From a virus: DNA of 58,757 bases. Below are positions 1 to 10,500 of this stretch, in pieces. The stretch's first letter is position 1, and each line of letters begins with the position of its first letter. The stretch covers positions 1 through 58,757 of the IMG/VR virus record IMGVR_UViG_3300046697_000245; one strand, 5' to 3'. The position numbers and the translations under genes were made by a program. The notes under the pieces were generated by a model. The model saw only the letters and a list, made by a program, of their open reading frames with translations. It was not told the origin of the DNA and ran no database searches.

Positions 1-318
1 GCTCAGGCTCGTCCACAATGCCCTGCGGTCGGCGGCGCTCAGGCTCGGCCACCATGCCCTGCGGTCGGCGTCGCTCAGGCTCGTCCACAATGCCCAGCGG
101 TCGGCGTCGCTCAGGCTCGTCCACCATGCCCTGCGGTCGGCGTCGCTCAGGCTCGTCCACAATGCCCTGCGGTCGGCGTCGCTCAGGCTCGTCCACCATG
201 CCCTGCGGTCGGCGGCGCTCAGGCTCGGCCACCATGCCCAGCGGTCGGCGTCGCTCAGGCTCGTCCACAATGCCCTGCGGTCGGCGTCGCTCAGGCTCGG
301 CCACAATGCCCTGCGTTC
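1..318. repeat. 36-bp tandem repeat array, about 9 copies
   Basis: A 36-bp unit repeats without spacers; the word ATGCC recurs at 18, 54, 90 and so on to 306. Copies differ at a few fixed positions. Neither strand has stops in the main frames: the plus frame reads as an Arg/Ser-rich 12-mer and the minus frame as VDEPERRRPQG plus Ile or Met. I cannot tell whether either is translated. The array lies downstream of groES and the zinc-ribbon gene, and would lie just upstream of groEL if the genome is circular. The window begins inside a repeat copy, so an assembly break here is possible. Confidence 0.9.
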
Positions 319-387
319 GGCCAATAATTGTTTGATTTCACCAACAAGCTTTCTCTTCATCGCTTACCGCCTTTACTTACAGTTTAC

Positions 388-564
388 TTACAGGTTCGCG
401 CGCTCCGCAGCCAAACACTTCCGGCAGACCGGCTCGCGGCTGCTCTTGTTCTTGCCGCCCTTCTGGTTGACGAGAAATATCCAGGCGACCGCTTGTTCCT
501 CGCAGCGGCGGCACTTACGCCTGGTCTCCCTCTCCACCATCATCGTGAAAAACTTCCGAGCCAT
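388..564 (-). CDS. small zinc-ribbon protein (58 aa)
   Basis: This short ORF encodes a basic protein with two CxxC knuckles, CRRC at residues 18-21 and CRKC at 47-50, a typical small zinc-ribbon layout. Its ATG overlaps the 3' end of groES by 25 bp and is preceded by an AAGGA-type ribosome site, so it is probably co-translated with the co-chaperonin. Two tandem 11-bp repeats (TTTACTTACAG) overlap its stop codon. The function is unknown; nucleic-acid binding is the usual role of such ribbons. It may be an accessory of the chaperonin operon only in the sense of being co-transcribed. Confidence 0.7.
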   Translation of the reverse strand: MARKFFTMMVERETRRKCRRCEEQAVAWIFLVNQKGGKNKSSREPVCRKCLAAERANL

Positions 565-1037
565 GGTTTACTATCCTTTGCAAGGAGAACCGCATGAACC
601 GCACACTTATCAGCGATCGGCAACTCTAACTGGCGCGGCGTCGCCACGCTCGCCAGCCGCCCCACAATCTCCTCGTCGCGCAGCAGCAGGTACTCCTGGC
701 CGTCAATCCAGATCGGCGTGCCTGAATACTTGGCGAAGAGCACATGATCGCCGGGCCGCGCCTCGGGAAGCGTCAACACTCCGTACTCGAAGCGGCCGCG
801 CCCAGCCTTCAGCACCAGACCCTCCAGCGGCTGCTCCTTCTGGTTATCGGGTATCAGAATCCGTCCGCTTTGCGGCCCCGCCTCCGTGACCACATCCTGC
901 CTCACCAGCACCCGGTCTCCAAACGGCTCAAATGCTGGCCACTCGAGCGGGAGCGGCCCCGCCATCGGTTCATACGGCCCCGCCCCCGGTTCATAATCAC
1001 GCCGCCCCTGAATGCCTTCTCCAGTTTCACTCGCCAT
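540..1037 (-). CDS. groES: GroES-like co-chaperonin (Cpn10)
   Basis: The 165-residue protein contains a Cpn10 core from about residue 38 to 128: FGDRVLVRQD, a mobile-loop-like stretch ending in GRILIPDNQKEQP, then a second half with PGDHVLFAKYSG and a C-terminal EEIVGRL. GroES caps the GroEL cavity and drives folding of enclosed substrates. It is longer than the usual 95 or so residues, with a 37-residue Pro/Gly-rich N-terminal extension and a C-terminal tail of about 37 residues. GroEL is encoded on the same strand at the other end of the window. A virion protein, perhaps the capsid or the giant protein, is a plausible client, but that is inference. Confidence 0.9.
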   Translation of the reverse strand: MASETGEGIQGRRDYEPGAGPYEPMAGPLPLEWPAFEPFGDRVLVRQDVVTEAGPQSGRILIPDNQKEQPLEGLVLKAGRGRFEYGVLTLPEARPGDHVLFAKYSGTPIWIDGQEYLLLRDEEIVGRLASVATPRQLELPIADKCAVHAVLLAKDSKPWLGSFSR

Positions 1038-1061
1038 GCCTGACTCCCCTCGTAACTGAAT

Positions 1062-1097
1062 GCTGTTAACTGCCCATTGTTAGCTGACGGCTGTTAG
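1062..1097. repeat. degenerate heptamer tract
   Basis: The gap between groES and the next gene contains period-7 sequence of the CTGTTAG/CTGACGG type, a degraded member of the GTCAGNN heptamer family seen throughout the window. It carries no ORF. Confidence 0.5.
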
Positions 1098-1103
1098 CCG
1101 CTC

Positions 1104-1496
1104 TCACGGCTTCTTCATCAAGCTGTTGGTCGTTGGGTTCCAAACCCAGCCGGGATACTCTTTTTCAATGGCCAGAATCAGAGCGTTCCACTGTTCCTGC
1201 AGGTTCTGTTCCTGCTGTTGCAAAACCTGTTCCTGTTGCTTTGCCAGCGTGAACTTCAACTGGATATTCTCCATCTGCGTCTTCTTCAGTTCACTCAGCT
1301 CTGGCGGCAGCGCCGGCTGCACCGGCTTTGTGGCCGCTGGCGCCGCCGCTGGCTGCGCCGGTGTGGGTTGTGACGGCTTGGGCTGTGGCGCGGCAGCCGT
1401 AGCGGCGCTGGCGCCGCTCTTTTGCTGCGCGGGCTTGTCCTGGGCATAGGCCAGCATCGAACCAGCCAACAGTATTGCGATTGCAAACGTCTTCAT
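1104..1496 (-). CDS. secreted Ala/Pro/Gln-rich coiled-coil protein
   Basis: The start chosen is the ATG at 1496, which has an AAGGAG ribosome site; a longer in-frame ORF upstream reads as non-protein sequence. The 130-residue product begins with a clear Sec signal peptide (MKTFAIAILLAGSMLAYAQ) with likely cleavage near residue 18. An Ala/Pro/Gln linker (about 22-70) follows, then a Gln-rich coiled coil (about 75-110) and a C-terminal patch ending WNPTTNSLMKKP. It is therefore probably periplasmic or surface-exposed. It is the first gene after the promoter-like site near 2047, ahead of groES. No function is recognised; it could be a moron protein that alters the host envelope. Confidence 0.75.
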   Translation of the reverse strand: MKTFAIAILLAGSMLAYAQDKPAQQKSGASAATAAAPQPKPSQPTPAQPAAAPAATKPVQPALPPELSELKKTQMENIQLKFTLAKQQEQVLQQQEQNLQEQWNALILAIEKEYPGWVWNPTTNSLMKKP

Positions 1497-2023
1497 ATTC
1501 AGGGTCTCCTTGGTTGGGTTAGTGGTCAGTGTGCGCGCTCCGGCGACCGCCGCTGCTGCTGCCAAGATCAGTCGACACGATTCCTCGCGCCGCTGATGCG
1601 GTTCGCTGGGTGTGAATGGATTGTGTTAGGGGGTCAAACGAAGAGATTGCTTCGGGTGGGAGACCCGCCGCCAATGACCTGGCCGGCGGTTCTATTGGGT
1701 TCTTTCTGATGGCAGCGAACACGTCAAACCTCGCGGCCTCCGCCTGATATACTATCAGACTCGGCCCGGCAGCAGCAGCAGCAGTGTGTAGATACCCCGG
1801 CGCGAGGCCGCGGGTTGCGCGATGTACAGCAGATTCCACGCAACCCATCCTGTAGGTTTTGGCGGGGCTGCCGTGTTTGCAACGGCTCCCGGCGAAGAAG
1901 AAACGCGGCGCTGTATCGCAAACTCGCCCGCCTGTGCCCCGCCGGTACTACCCCATAATCTCGTTGCCGGGTTATCCATGACGCCCAGCCGGTAAACCGA
2001 GCGCGAAAATGCAACTCTTCGCT
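1497..2023. other. leader region without a convincing gene
   Basis: This stretch between a promoter-like site and the secreted-protein gene holds only weak leftward ORFs, the best being 74 codons at 1755-1979. They lack a ribosome site and show low-complexity composition. I see no tRNA-like fold or strong terminator by eye. It may be a long 5' leader. Confidence 0.5.
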
Positions 2024-2052
2024 ACATTAGATAGGCTGGGATTGTTTGTCAA
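2024..2052 (-). promoter_or_regulatory. leftward sigma-70-like promoter
   Basis: On the minus strand a perfect TTGACA (2047-2052) is followed after 17 bp by TAATGT (2024-2029). The 16-mer TCTTGACAAACAATCC covering the -35 box recurs exactly near 42709-42724. It lies just downstream of the terL stop and would drive the secreted protein, groES and the zinc-ribbon gene. Confidence 0.6.
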
Positions 2053-2102
2053 GAAAAAAATGCGGGATTGTGCAAAAAAGATCATCAAAGACGCCAACGC
2101 TG

Positions 2103-3755
2103 CTATCTCCTGATCGGCAAATCCATCACCCCGCTGCCGCCCAGCGGCATTCCCAGCCCTTCGCGCCGCTCCGCCGCCTCCAATTCCCGCTCCTTCTTCC
2201 AGCGGTAGTGCGCCATGCTGGTCTCGTCCAGACCGCTTTGGCGCAGCTTGTCCAGCTCCTCCTCCAGCGCCACCCGCCGCGGCATCACGCTCTGCTCAAT
2301 CCAGGTGTTGTACCCATAGCGCGTCTCGTCCAGCACATCGTCCAGCGGGTCGCCGCGCAGCTTCTTGATCGCCCTCCGGTCGTCAATCACCCGCGAGCTC
2401 AGGCTCTTGTAGGTGCGCGGACAGGCCTTCGTAATCACCAGGTTCATGCTCGCCAGGCCGTTATAGAGATTCTGCGCGCTGGCCTGGCTGTTCTTGCTCT
2501 CGCCGCCGCATTTGATGCATGGAATTCCATGCTTGGCAAACATCTTCTGCATCATTTCGAAGACGCTCTCGCCCTGGCCCTGATGCTTGTCGTCGGCGGT
2601 GTCGTCCACCACATAGAGCACCTTGGGCGGCTCCGGATCGCTATCGTTCAGCTTCTTCAGCCATGCGGCCTGCTTCGGCGCCCGGGCCGTCGCTTCAAAG
2701 CCCTTCTCGCAGATCCCCTCCACAAAAGTCTTCAACGGCATCTTGGGCTCATCCCGCTCCCGCGTCTTGTACGTCCGCCCCAGCGGGCTGATCGCGTACA
2801 TGCCGGCCGCCGCGCTGCTGTTCCCAAAGCCGAAGTCGATGCTGATAAAGTGGTTCCACCACCACTGCTCTCCAATCGATTGCAGGGCCGGGCACATATC
2901 CGGCTGCATGAAGTCAAAGTAGATGCCCTCGGCGTTGCACCAGCAGCCATCCAATAACTGCTTGCGCAGCACCGCCGCCTGGCTCATCAGGCCCTTGATC
3001 TTCGCCTGATAGTAGCTGGGATTGTCCTGAATGAAGGCTGGGATAAAAGCCGTCGAGAACGCCACCGGCTCGCCCGTCGTCCAGGTCGCCCCGCCATAGA
3101 CCTTGCCCGGCACTGTACTGGTCTCCATCGGCAGGCTGTCGTCCGCCGGCGCGGGAAAATGAATCGGGCAGCGGTTGCGCATGAAGACCTGCATCTGCCA
3201 TCCATAGCCCATGCCGCCGGGATTGCAGGTGAACCTGCCCCGTACTCGCAGGCCTTTTGAGGGGTCCGCGACCAGCCATGCCAGCATTTTGCGCACGCGA
3301 TCTTCAGGATGCTGCCCGCTCTCGTCGATGCCCAGCCAACTGCGCGGGTTGCCCTGATGGTTATCCAGATCCCTGTCGGTGGCCAGGTAGCCATACTCCA
3401 CCGTGCCGCCAGCAGGGAAGACCCAGCTATGCTCGGCGCTCTTGTGTGTTGCGCCCATAGGCTTGTACATCTGATGCATCAGGTCTTTCAGCTCCGCCAT
3501 ATCCGTGCGTTGCTTCCTGAGCAGCAGCGCGTTCAGCGCCGGGTTGCGGCGCTCCTCGGCGGCGTCCATCACCAGCATCTGAGTCTTGCCGCCTCCCGAT
3601 GCGCCGCCATAATCCAGCAACTCCGCCCGCGAGCACAGCGCCGCCTGTTGAGCAGCGGACAGCGGCCACCAGCCCGTGTACCCGGCGGGCCGCGGCTCCA
3701 GCGGAGGAAAGTGGCAATCAATCATGGGCGCGCTCTCCTCGCGCGCAGTGGTCAT
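2103..3755 (-). CDS. terL: terminase large subunit (TerL)
   Basis: This 550-residue protein has the two-domain layout of phage packaging motors. The ATPase part shows a Walker A GGASGGGKTQ at residues 50-59 (Lys57) and a Walker B-like LGIDES (Asp144, Glu145). The nuclease part shows FISIDFG (Asp307) and YVVDDTADD (Asp384/385), the acidic residues expected of the RNase H-like nuclease. It pumps DNA into the prohead through the portal and cuts the concatemer. The ATG overlaps the terS stop by 4 bp, giving a translationally coupled terS-terL pair. The length is normal for the family. Confidence 0.92.
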   Translation of the reverse strand: MTTAREESAPMIDCHFPPLEPRPAGYTGWWPLSAAQQAALCSRAELLDYGGASGGGKTQMLVMDAAEERRNPALNALLLRKQRTDMAELKDLMHQMYKPMGATHKSAEHSWVFPAGGTVEYGYLATDRDLDNHQGNPRSWLGIDESGQHPEDRVRKMLAWLVADPSKGLRVRGRFTCNPGGMGYGWQMQVFMRNRCPIHFPAPADDSLPMETSTVPGKVYGGATWTTGEPVAFSTAFIPAFIQDNPSYYQAKIKGLMSQAAVLRKQLLDGCWCNAEGIYFDFMQPDMCPALQSIGEQWWWNHFISIDFGFGNSSAAAGMYAISPLGRTYKTRERDEPKMPLKTFVEGICEKGFEATARAPKQAAWLKKLNDSDPEPPKVLYVVDDTADDKHQGQGESVFEMMQKMFAKHGIPCIKCGGESKNSQASAQNLYNGLASMNLVITKACPRTYKSLSSRVIDDRRAIKKLRGDPLDDVLDETRYGYNTWIEQSVMPRRVALEEELDKLRQSGLDETSMAHYRWKKERELEAAERREGLGMPLGGSGVMDLPIRR

Positions 3756-4441
3756 CCATGACGCCTCCCCACTTTCACCTCCAGCGCCTCCAGCGGCGCC
3801 TCCACGGTCTCGACGGGTTGTGCCCCGTTCACCGCGGCTCTATCGCGATGAGCGGGCGGCTGTCCACTGTCCGCTGGCGCCGCCTCGGCTTCCCCGAAGA
3901 TCGGCGCCGCCTCCGCCGCGCCCATCATCCCCCGCTCAAAGAACGATCCCGGCACCTGCGCGCCTTGGCCAGGGCCGCCCCCCTCCGGCGGCATCATCCG
4001 CTCCGTGCCGTTGCGCCCGCTGCGAATCGTTCCCGCCACCACCAGCGCCAGCTTCAACACTTCCATGTGAATTGTGTGCGCCGCCTTCAAGTCCTTGGGA
4101 TCGGTCTCGATCAGCGCATTCAGCCTGCGCATCGCCCGGCGCTCGGTCTCCCGGCAGAGCATATCCTCCACCTCTTCGCGGCGGTTAATGTCGGAGGCGT
4201 CCAGCTTGGCCTGCTCCATGCGCAGTATCTGTTTTTGGATGGCCAGCTCGGCCTGCACATGAGGCCGTTTCAGGAGGGTTCGCGCGTGCTGCTCGGTCAT
4301 GCGCGCGCGGCGCGCGGCAACGCTCAACTTATCTTCCACCGCCCCATAACGCACGTACTGACGCACCAGAAACAGCTCCTGCGAGCTCAGCGACGGCGCG
4401 CGCTTGGGCGTTGCCCCGGTTTTGGCGTTGCTCTTACTCAT
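3752..4441 (-). CDS. terS: terminase small subunit-like protein
   Basis: The product of about 229 residues has an N-terminal helix-turn-helix-like segment (AARRARMTEQHARTLLKR), a helical middle with many charged residues, and a Pro/Gly/Ala-rich C-terminal tail. Size, DNA-binding motif and position directly upstream of terL fit TerS, which recognises the packaging site and regulates TerL. The ATG at 4441 was preferred over an in-frame ATG at 4474 because a purine-rich AAGAGA precedes it; the 11 extra residues cannot be excluded. It overlaps terL by 4 bp. Assignment rests mainly on context. Confidence 0.7.
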   Translation of the reverse strand: MSKSNAKTGATPKRAPSLSSQELFLVRQYVRYGAVEDKLSVAARRARMTEQHARTLLKRPHVQAELAIQKQILRMEQAKLDASDINRREEVEDMLCRETERRAMRRLNALIETDPKDLKAAHTIHMEVLKLALVVAGTIRSGRNGTERMMPPEGGGPGQGAQVPGSFFERGMMGAAEAAPIFGEAEAAPADSGQPPAHRDRAAVNGAQPVETVEAPLEALEVKVGRRHG

Positions 4442-4488
4442 CGGCACATCTCTTCGGCGCAGCTTTTTTTCCACCGGGCTTTACCGGA

Positions 4489-4519
4489 CTGACCACTGTT
4501 CACTGACAACTGACAACTG
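4489..4519. repeat. heptamer tract between giant gene and terS
   Basis: Perfect period-7 units of the CTGACAA type (plus strand), i.e. GTCAGNN on the coding strand, fill the short gap between the two genes. Confidence 0.85.
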
Positions 4520-4533
4520 CGGCGCGCGCGCCG

Positions 4534-7500
4534 CTAGTACTCAATCCCCGCCTTGTCCAGCCGCGCCATCAGGCCGTCGGCGGCGGCGGCGCGCTTTTCC
4601 CCCACTTCCTTGATTGAATTCGTACCTTTTGTCTGCATAATCTTTTTCATTTCCTCTTTCTCGCCGGCATCGGCCCGCTTCCAAATCTCCAGCGCATCAT
4701 CCATTCCCAGATGGTCTACATCATACTGCAATGCTGTCATGCCGGCGCGTTTAACAATTGTCTCAAACTCGCTGTCAGTCCATTTTCCCGCACCTAATTC
4801 TTTCTGGGCTTCATCTGGCCAGCTTGACGTATCCGCGCCCACAGCGCCGGCTTTGCGCAGTTTCATGACCTCTTGCACAATCCGTCGCGACTCCGCCTGT
4901 TTATCCTCATCCTGCGGCTTGTCGGGGATATTGGCTATCCTCATCTTTGCCGCCTGGCGCTCCAGCGGCGTTCTGTAATTGTTCATCTGCAAACCCATGG
5001 CGGTAAAGAACCCATCCACCAGCCCCTCGCTCGACGTGTTCAGAACTTTTTGCACCGGGATCGGCGTACTCTGCTTTGCATAGTTTTTGAAAAAGCTGCT
5101 CTTGGTCTCCTGCCGGCCAAAGTTGTCTCTCCCTGTAATGAACTCGATAGTTGGCCTGACCGTCACCGGATTCAGACGGTTGTAACCCCACTCCACGGGG
5201 TCGGTGATCAGCCCGGCAATATCACCATACACTGTGCGCAGACTGATGCGTTTTCCACCCATAACCGATCCCCAGCGTTCCGGCGTCACCACAGCAAAAG
5301 CATCTTCCGGCTTCCAGTATCCTCCAGCCATTCCCTTGTCATGATTGATTGCCGCATTGACAATGCGGCAAGTCGCATACATCAGCACCGCGCCTCGAAT
5401 CAAGGCTAATCTCTGTTCCCCTCCATATTTTGAGAAGCCCTGCGCCACAAACTGCGCGCGCGCCTTGGTAAAGTCCGGGCTGAAAGTAAGCAGATGCTCG
5501 GCAGCTTTCCAGGTTCTTCCGCTCATAAAATCCAGATGCCGGAAAAACGCCGGATCCTGGCCGCTGAAAGCCGCATTGGTCTGGCTGGCGCTCATTGCGT
5601 GAATCTCATCCGGCGTCATCTTCGCCGCGTGTCCGGGCCTCACTCCGCCGTAGCGGTTCATGTTGCGATCGTCAATGATTTTGTAAGCCTTACCCTTGAG
5701 CCGCGGAATCCAGTCGCGGAAGAGATAACGCTTGTAACTCTGCATTCCCGGCAATCCGCTCAGCACTCCCTCCGGGTCAATGTGCAGCAGTTCCAGTCCA
5801 TGCTTCACGCCCTCCAGCACCTGCTGGTCTTTTGCCAGCACCTTCAAATCCGGCACGCTGAATGGATTGATAAAGTGATCGAGCGCATGGGTTCCTAACT
5901 GCACCTGATGGAAGCCGCTGCCGTAGAGAATTGCTCCCTTCACCTTTGCTCCCGCTGTTTGAGTCCCTCTCAGACCAGCTTTCATTACATTCACCGCGGC
6001 ATGTTCCGAGGGTGTCTTCAACCAGCTCTCCGCCAGCAGGTCGCTGATCCGCCCGGCATAATCCTTGTGAATCAGCAGGTCGCCGCGCATGGCCGCCCTC
6101 TTATCAGCGGGCACGGGAAAGTGTGTATCCTCCGGGCCAAAGAGCTTGCCTTGCTCGGTTTCGCTCATCTTGTCGTAGCCCGGCACCAGCATTTTGCGAT
6201 CAGCCTCCGTCATCTCCCACTCAAAGTTCTTGAGCTGGCTATAGGGCAGACGCACATAGTCGTTCATATCCAGTGGCCGTTTCGGCTGTTGCACAATGCG
6301 AGCATCGCCACTTGCATCCTTGTCCAGCATCGTCCAGCCCGCCCGCGACTCCAGCACGGCGATGGGCTTCAACTTCTCATGCTGATTCAGGTAATCCAAC
6401 ACCTCTTTTATCGCCGTCTCCTGGGTCTGGCCTTTGTTCGTAAACAGCGTGTCTTCCGGGCCTTTCACGTACCACATATCCTTGCCGTCGTCATCCTTGA
6501 GGCTGATGGGTTCAAAGCCCGTGGGCAGTTCCGTGTAGACCTTCGGCTTCTCCACCGTCCCGGTTAGCAGACTCTTGACAAAGCCGCGAGTCATAAATGC
6601 TTTTGTGAAGGAGTCGTGATACGCGCTCAGAATCTTGCCCGCATCCATCGTCTTGGGGTCTTCGCCATGCGCCAGCGCCTCAAAGAAGTTTGGCCAAACA
6701 CGTTCTTTCAGAAAGCCGGGGCTGGGCGCCAGTTCGCTCAGGCTGGCCGCCGCACGGATATTCCCCAGCATCGCCGGGTCACTGGCATACATGTGCATGG
6801 CATAGTGGCTGGCTCCGGCGGGCAGCAGCCCAGCATCAATGAGAATCTTGAGTTGTTGATCGAAGTAATCCCGATGCGCCGCCGCCACCGCTTTCTGTTC
6901 CGGCGTGAGGCGTAGCGCGTCTCTGAAGTCTTGCAGCCGTTTCTGCGCGGCGGGATTGGCCATGTGCCTGACTTCTGCCGCCCACCGCTTCAGTTCCTGC
7001 TCATCTTTGGCTTCGCTAAAAACGGTGATGGCGTTGCGCTCGCGCTCGCTGGGCGCAACGCGCTTCAACTCCTTCTGATAGGTGTCCACATCCATTGCGG
7101 ATTTGAACTCGGCGCCGCGCAGGTCACCCAGGTTCTTGAAGTAATCAGTCCACGGCGCGGGCTTGCTCCAACTGCTCCATGCACCAACGGAAGCGCCATG
7201 CACGGCGCCCAGGGCGCCTTGCAGTTTGGTGCGGCCTGTACCAAACGCATCCCGGCCGGCATCCGAGGCGGCGGTCACGCGCTCTTTCATGGTCATGGAG
7301 CGTTTAGGCAGCTTGGCCAGTTCGCTGATTGCATCTTCCAGCGCATGGCTGGTATCCAGCTTCGACGGTGTAGCGCCGGCCTCCCGGCCGGCTGTCGCGC
7401 GGGCGGCCTCGCCAGCGCGCTGAAACATCGGAAAGCCTTGCTGCATCGCGCTCTGGCGCATCGCGTCGGTCACCGGCAGGTAGGGCACGGTCATATCCGG

Positions 7501-10500
7501 TCCAGCTAAGTGAGTTTTGTATTCCTCGGCTGCCATTTTTGCTTGGTCCATCCTAAACACTGAGTTTGATCCGAAGAATTTAACAGGGGACCCGTCGGCA
7601 TCTTGGACTTCATATCCATTGCCAACCTGTTCAACCTTCAGCTTTGCGTGATCGCCGAGTCGCGTCTCCCCCACCCGCGCGCTCTTCAAAAACCATGTCG
7701 GCGCCTTGTCCAGGTCTGACCACTGATCGCTGATAGCTGAAAGCTGTTTTTGAAACAGGCTCGCCATCCCCCCCGCTTCCGTCCCGGCAAACAGCGGCGA
7801 CTCCCGCTCCATCCGCCCCGCCGCTCCGCTGATGCTCGGCCTGGGCGCAAGCAGCCGGTCAGAGAGTTGCAATCCCGTCTCTGAGAGGTTTCTGGCTTGA
7901 GCCACGTGCCGTAGTCTGATATGTTCTTCGAGCCGCTCTATATCTGCATCAAGTCGGTCTAATTCATCGTTGGCGCGGGCGAATTGTGCGGTGCCCTCAG
8001 GTGCGGCGGAGTACGCTCTAGCGGCTTTATCATGCTGCGTGTGCAAATCGGCAAGCTCTGCATCTAATGCGGTAACCGCCTCGCGTTCCCGCACAGCGCC
8101 CTCAAAGCCCGGCAGCGCCACCGCCTCACCCTGCAACGGCACAAACCCAGCGCGGCGCGCCCGCATCCGCTGGAAAAACCCGCTCCGCGCCGCCGGCACT
8201 TGCTGATCGCTGACGGCTGACGGCGGACGGCTGCTCTTCAGTTCACCTTCCTTCGCGCCCGCTCGCGCAGCACCTCGTTCATCACCTTTTGCCGTGGGTC
8301 GTGTTCCGGCGCCAGGCTCACGTGATACTCGCCCGGTTTCAGCGGCGGCATCTCCCGCAAATGCTTTGCCGCTATCTGGTCGAACTCTTTCTCGTGCTTC
8401 CGGTTCAGCGCCTCCCGGAATGCGCTGGTCATACTCCCTGCCATAGTCTGCCCCTTTCAGTTCATCAATAATCCGTTGCATCGACCGCTCCACCGGCGGC
8501 ATATCATCCAAAATCTCCGGCCCAAATTCATCCACAGCCGCCGTCAGAAAAGCGTGTGCCACGTCGACACGCTCCGCTTCAGTTGCATCCAGCGCCGGGT
8601 CGCCGGCCAGCGGTTTGGCCAGCAGCTCATGAGCCATCTCCCATTGCGCCGCCGCCGGATCGCCGGCGCCATACCCCAACTTACGCAGCCGCGCGGCCAT
8701 CTCCGCCACCTCAGGCCGGGTGGCAATCTCTCGCATGGCGTCGGAGTTCATTAGCTCATGCCGGATTGCCCAGCCGTGCCAGGCCTCCTCGCGCGCCGTG
8801 TCGTCGCGATAGTCGCCGCGCAGCACCGTGGTCAGCCCATCCTCACCCTTGGCCGCCGCCAGCGCCTTCGCCATCCGGTCGTAACCGTCCGCCGCCGTGT
8901 TCCGCCCATCCTTGCGCGCGGCGGCCGCCGCCTCCCGCATGATTGCCGCGCCTGTCCGGCTCACATGTTCCGGCAGCGTCATGCCCAGCCAGTCCTGCCC
9001 CGCGCCCAACGGGTTCCGTCCGGCGCTATCCGTCATCTTCGCAAAGGCCCGATGCCACAGCACCGCCGAATCCGCATCCAGCGCCACCGCCCGCCGCCCC
9101 GCCGCGTCTACCGCCTCCGGCCGCGCCGCCACCGCATTCTCATGCAGCCCGCGCCCCTTCGCCGCATCCTTGGCCTTGGTGAAGCGTGCAATCCGCAAAA
9201 CCTCAGACTCGCCGGCAGAGCGGGGACTCGGAACTCTGTTCCCTGCTTCGCCGGCATTTCTAACTCCTCCAGCCGCACTAACACTGCCCGTGCGGCCAGC
9301 ATCAGTATACGCCACATCCTGCGAACGCGCCACGGCTTCGCCGCCAGGCGGCATGGCAGGCGAGGTTGCTCCGGATGGTTCGGCTTTGCGCAGCGTGCCA
9401 TCCAAATCCACCAGAATAGGCTTGCCTTCATCGCCGGGGTTAGTGGTATGGCTTAATATGCGGCCAGTGTTGTGTTCCACATTTGAACTGTCGTCGTAGA
9501 TAGCCCCGTCTCCGGCATCCTTCACGTCAGTGATCGGCAGGCTCACCCCAAACTGCTCGCGGATTGCCGCATCAACGGCGCGGCGGTTGGCTTCGACCGG
9601 CTCCCTGCTGATGCGCCGCGTAAATATCTTTACGGGCAAACCTTTATCAATCCGCTCACGCACCAGTTTGGCAATGTCTCCGTCGATAGGCGCCCCTATC
9701 GGCGGCACTGTAGAGCCGGCATCCCCGCCCGCCGCCTGCTTCTCCGGCCACCGCACATACTTTGCGGGAATGTCGCGCAACGTGCTGCCGTCGGCAAGGT
9801 CCACACGGACCAATCCCGGTATTCCGTTCGTGGGCCTTGAGTAATGCCGCGCGGTGCCGCTCACCCAGCTTCCGTCTACCTTATTGCGCACCTCAACAGG
9901 CAACGCAATCTTGTTGGTCTGCCCGTTTGGAGGCCGCCATTCTACCTCTGCGGCTGGGGCGCTTCCGCTTCCGGCTGTGGTTGGGGCTGTAGGTCTGGGC
10001 GCTCCGGCTGGCTGGACTGGTCCGGCTGAAGCGCGAACCTCTCCTGCATTTCCTCTGGATGCGCCAGCGCCCACTGCACCGCGTCCCGCGCCCGCTGCTT
10101 GCTGGGGCTGACCCGCCGCGGCGAGCGTATCCGATTGGTTGAGGTCTGCAATGCCATGATGGAACTCCTCGTCTGTCAGTGTACTCCCAAATGCGTGATT
10201 GAAGGCGTCAAAAGCCTCTCCCCCGCCAAACATTCTTGTTGCGCCCGGCAGGTTCTGCTTCGCGTCTGTAGCAAAGTTCTGAAAGCGCGTCCTGACCGCA
10301 TTCGGCTTTTCGTCCAACACCTTTACCAGCGCGTCGACAACCGGATTCCGGCCCGGCCCAAAGATGCTTCGCTGGTTCACCGTCAGTTCTACCGTCGAGC
10401 CGTTCCGGGCAATCGTCGTGTGCTCAGCCACCGCGCGCAGCAGCGCCGGCCTAACCGCATAAATCAGGTTCCACTCATCCGGCCTCGAGCCAATCGCCGA

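Noticed and set aside
1-318. CRISPR array
   Set aside because: The 36-bp units abut each other with no unique spacers and no cas genes are present, so this is a simple tandem repeat.
18-335. 105-codon rightward ORF of Arg/Ser repeats
   Set aside because: It exists only because the 36-bp repeat has no stops; the opposite strand is open as well, and no ribosome site supports it.
1519-2014. Several leftward ORFs of 74 to 109 codons
   Set aside because: Low-complexity composition, overlap in several frames and no ribosome site; treated as leader sequence.
2046-2957. Long rightward ORF opposite terL, and many similar antisense ORFs in GC-rich genes
   Set aside because: High GC content leaves long open frames antisense to real genes; the sense strand carries the conserved motifs.
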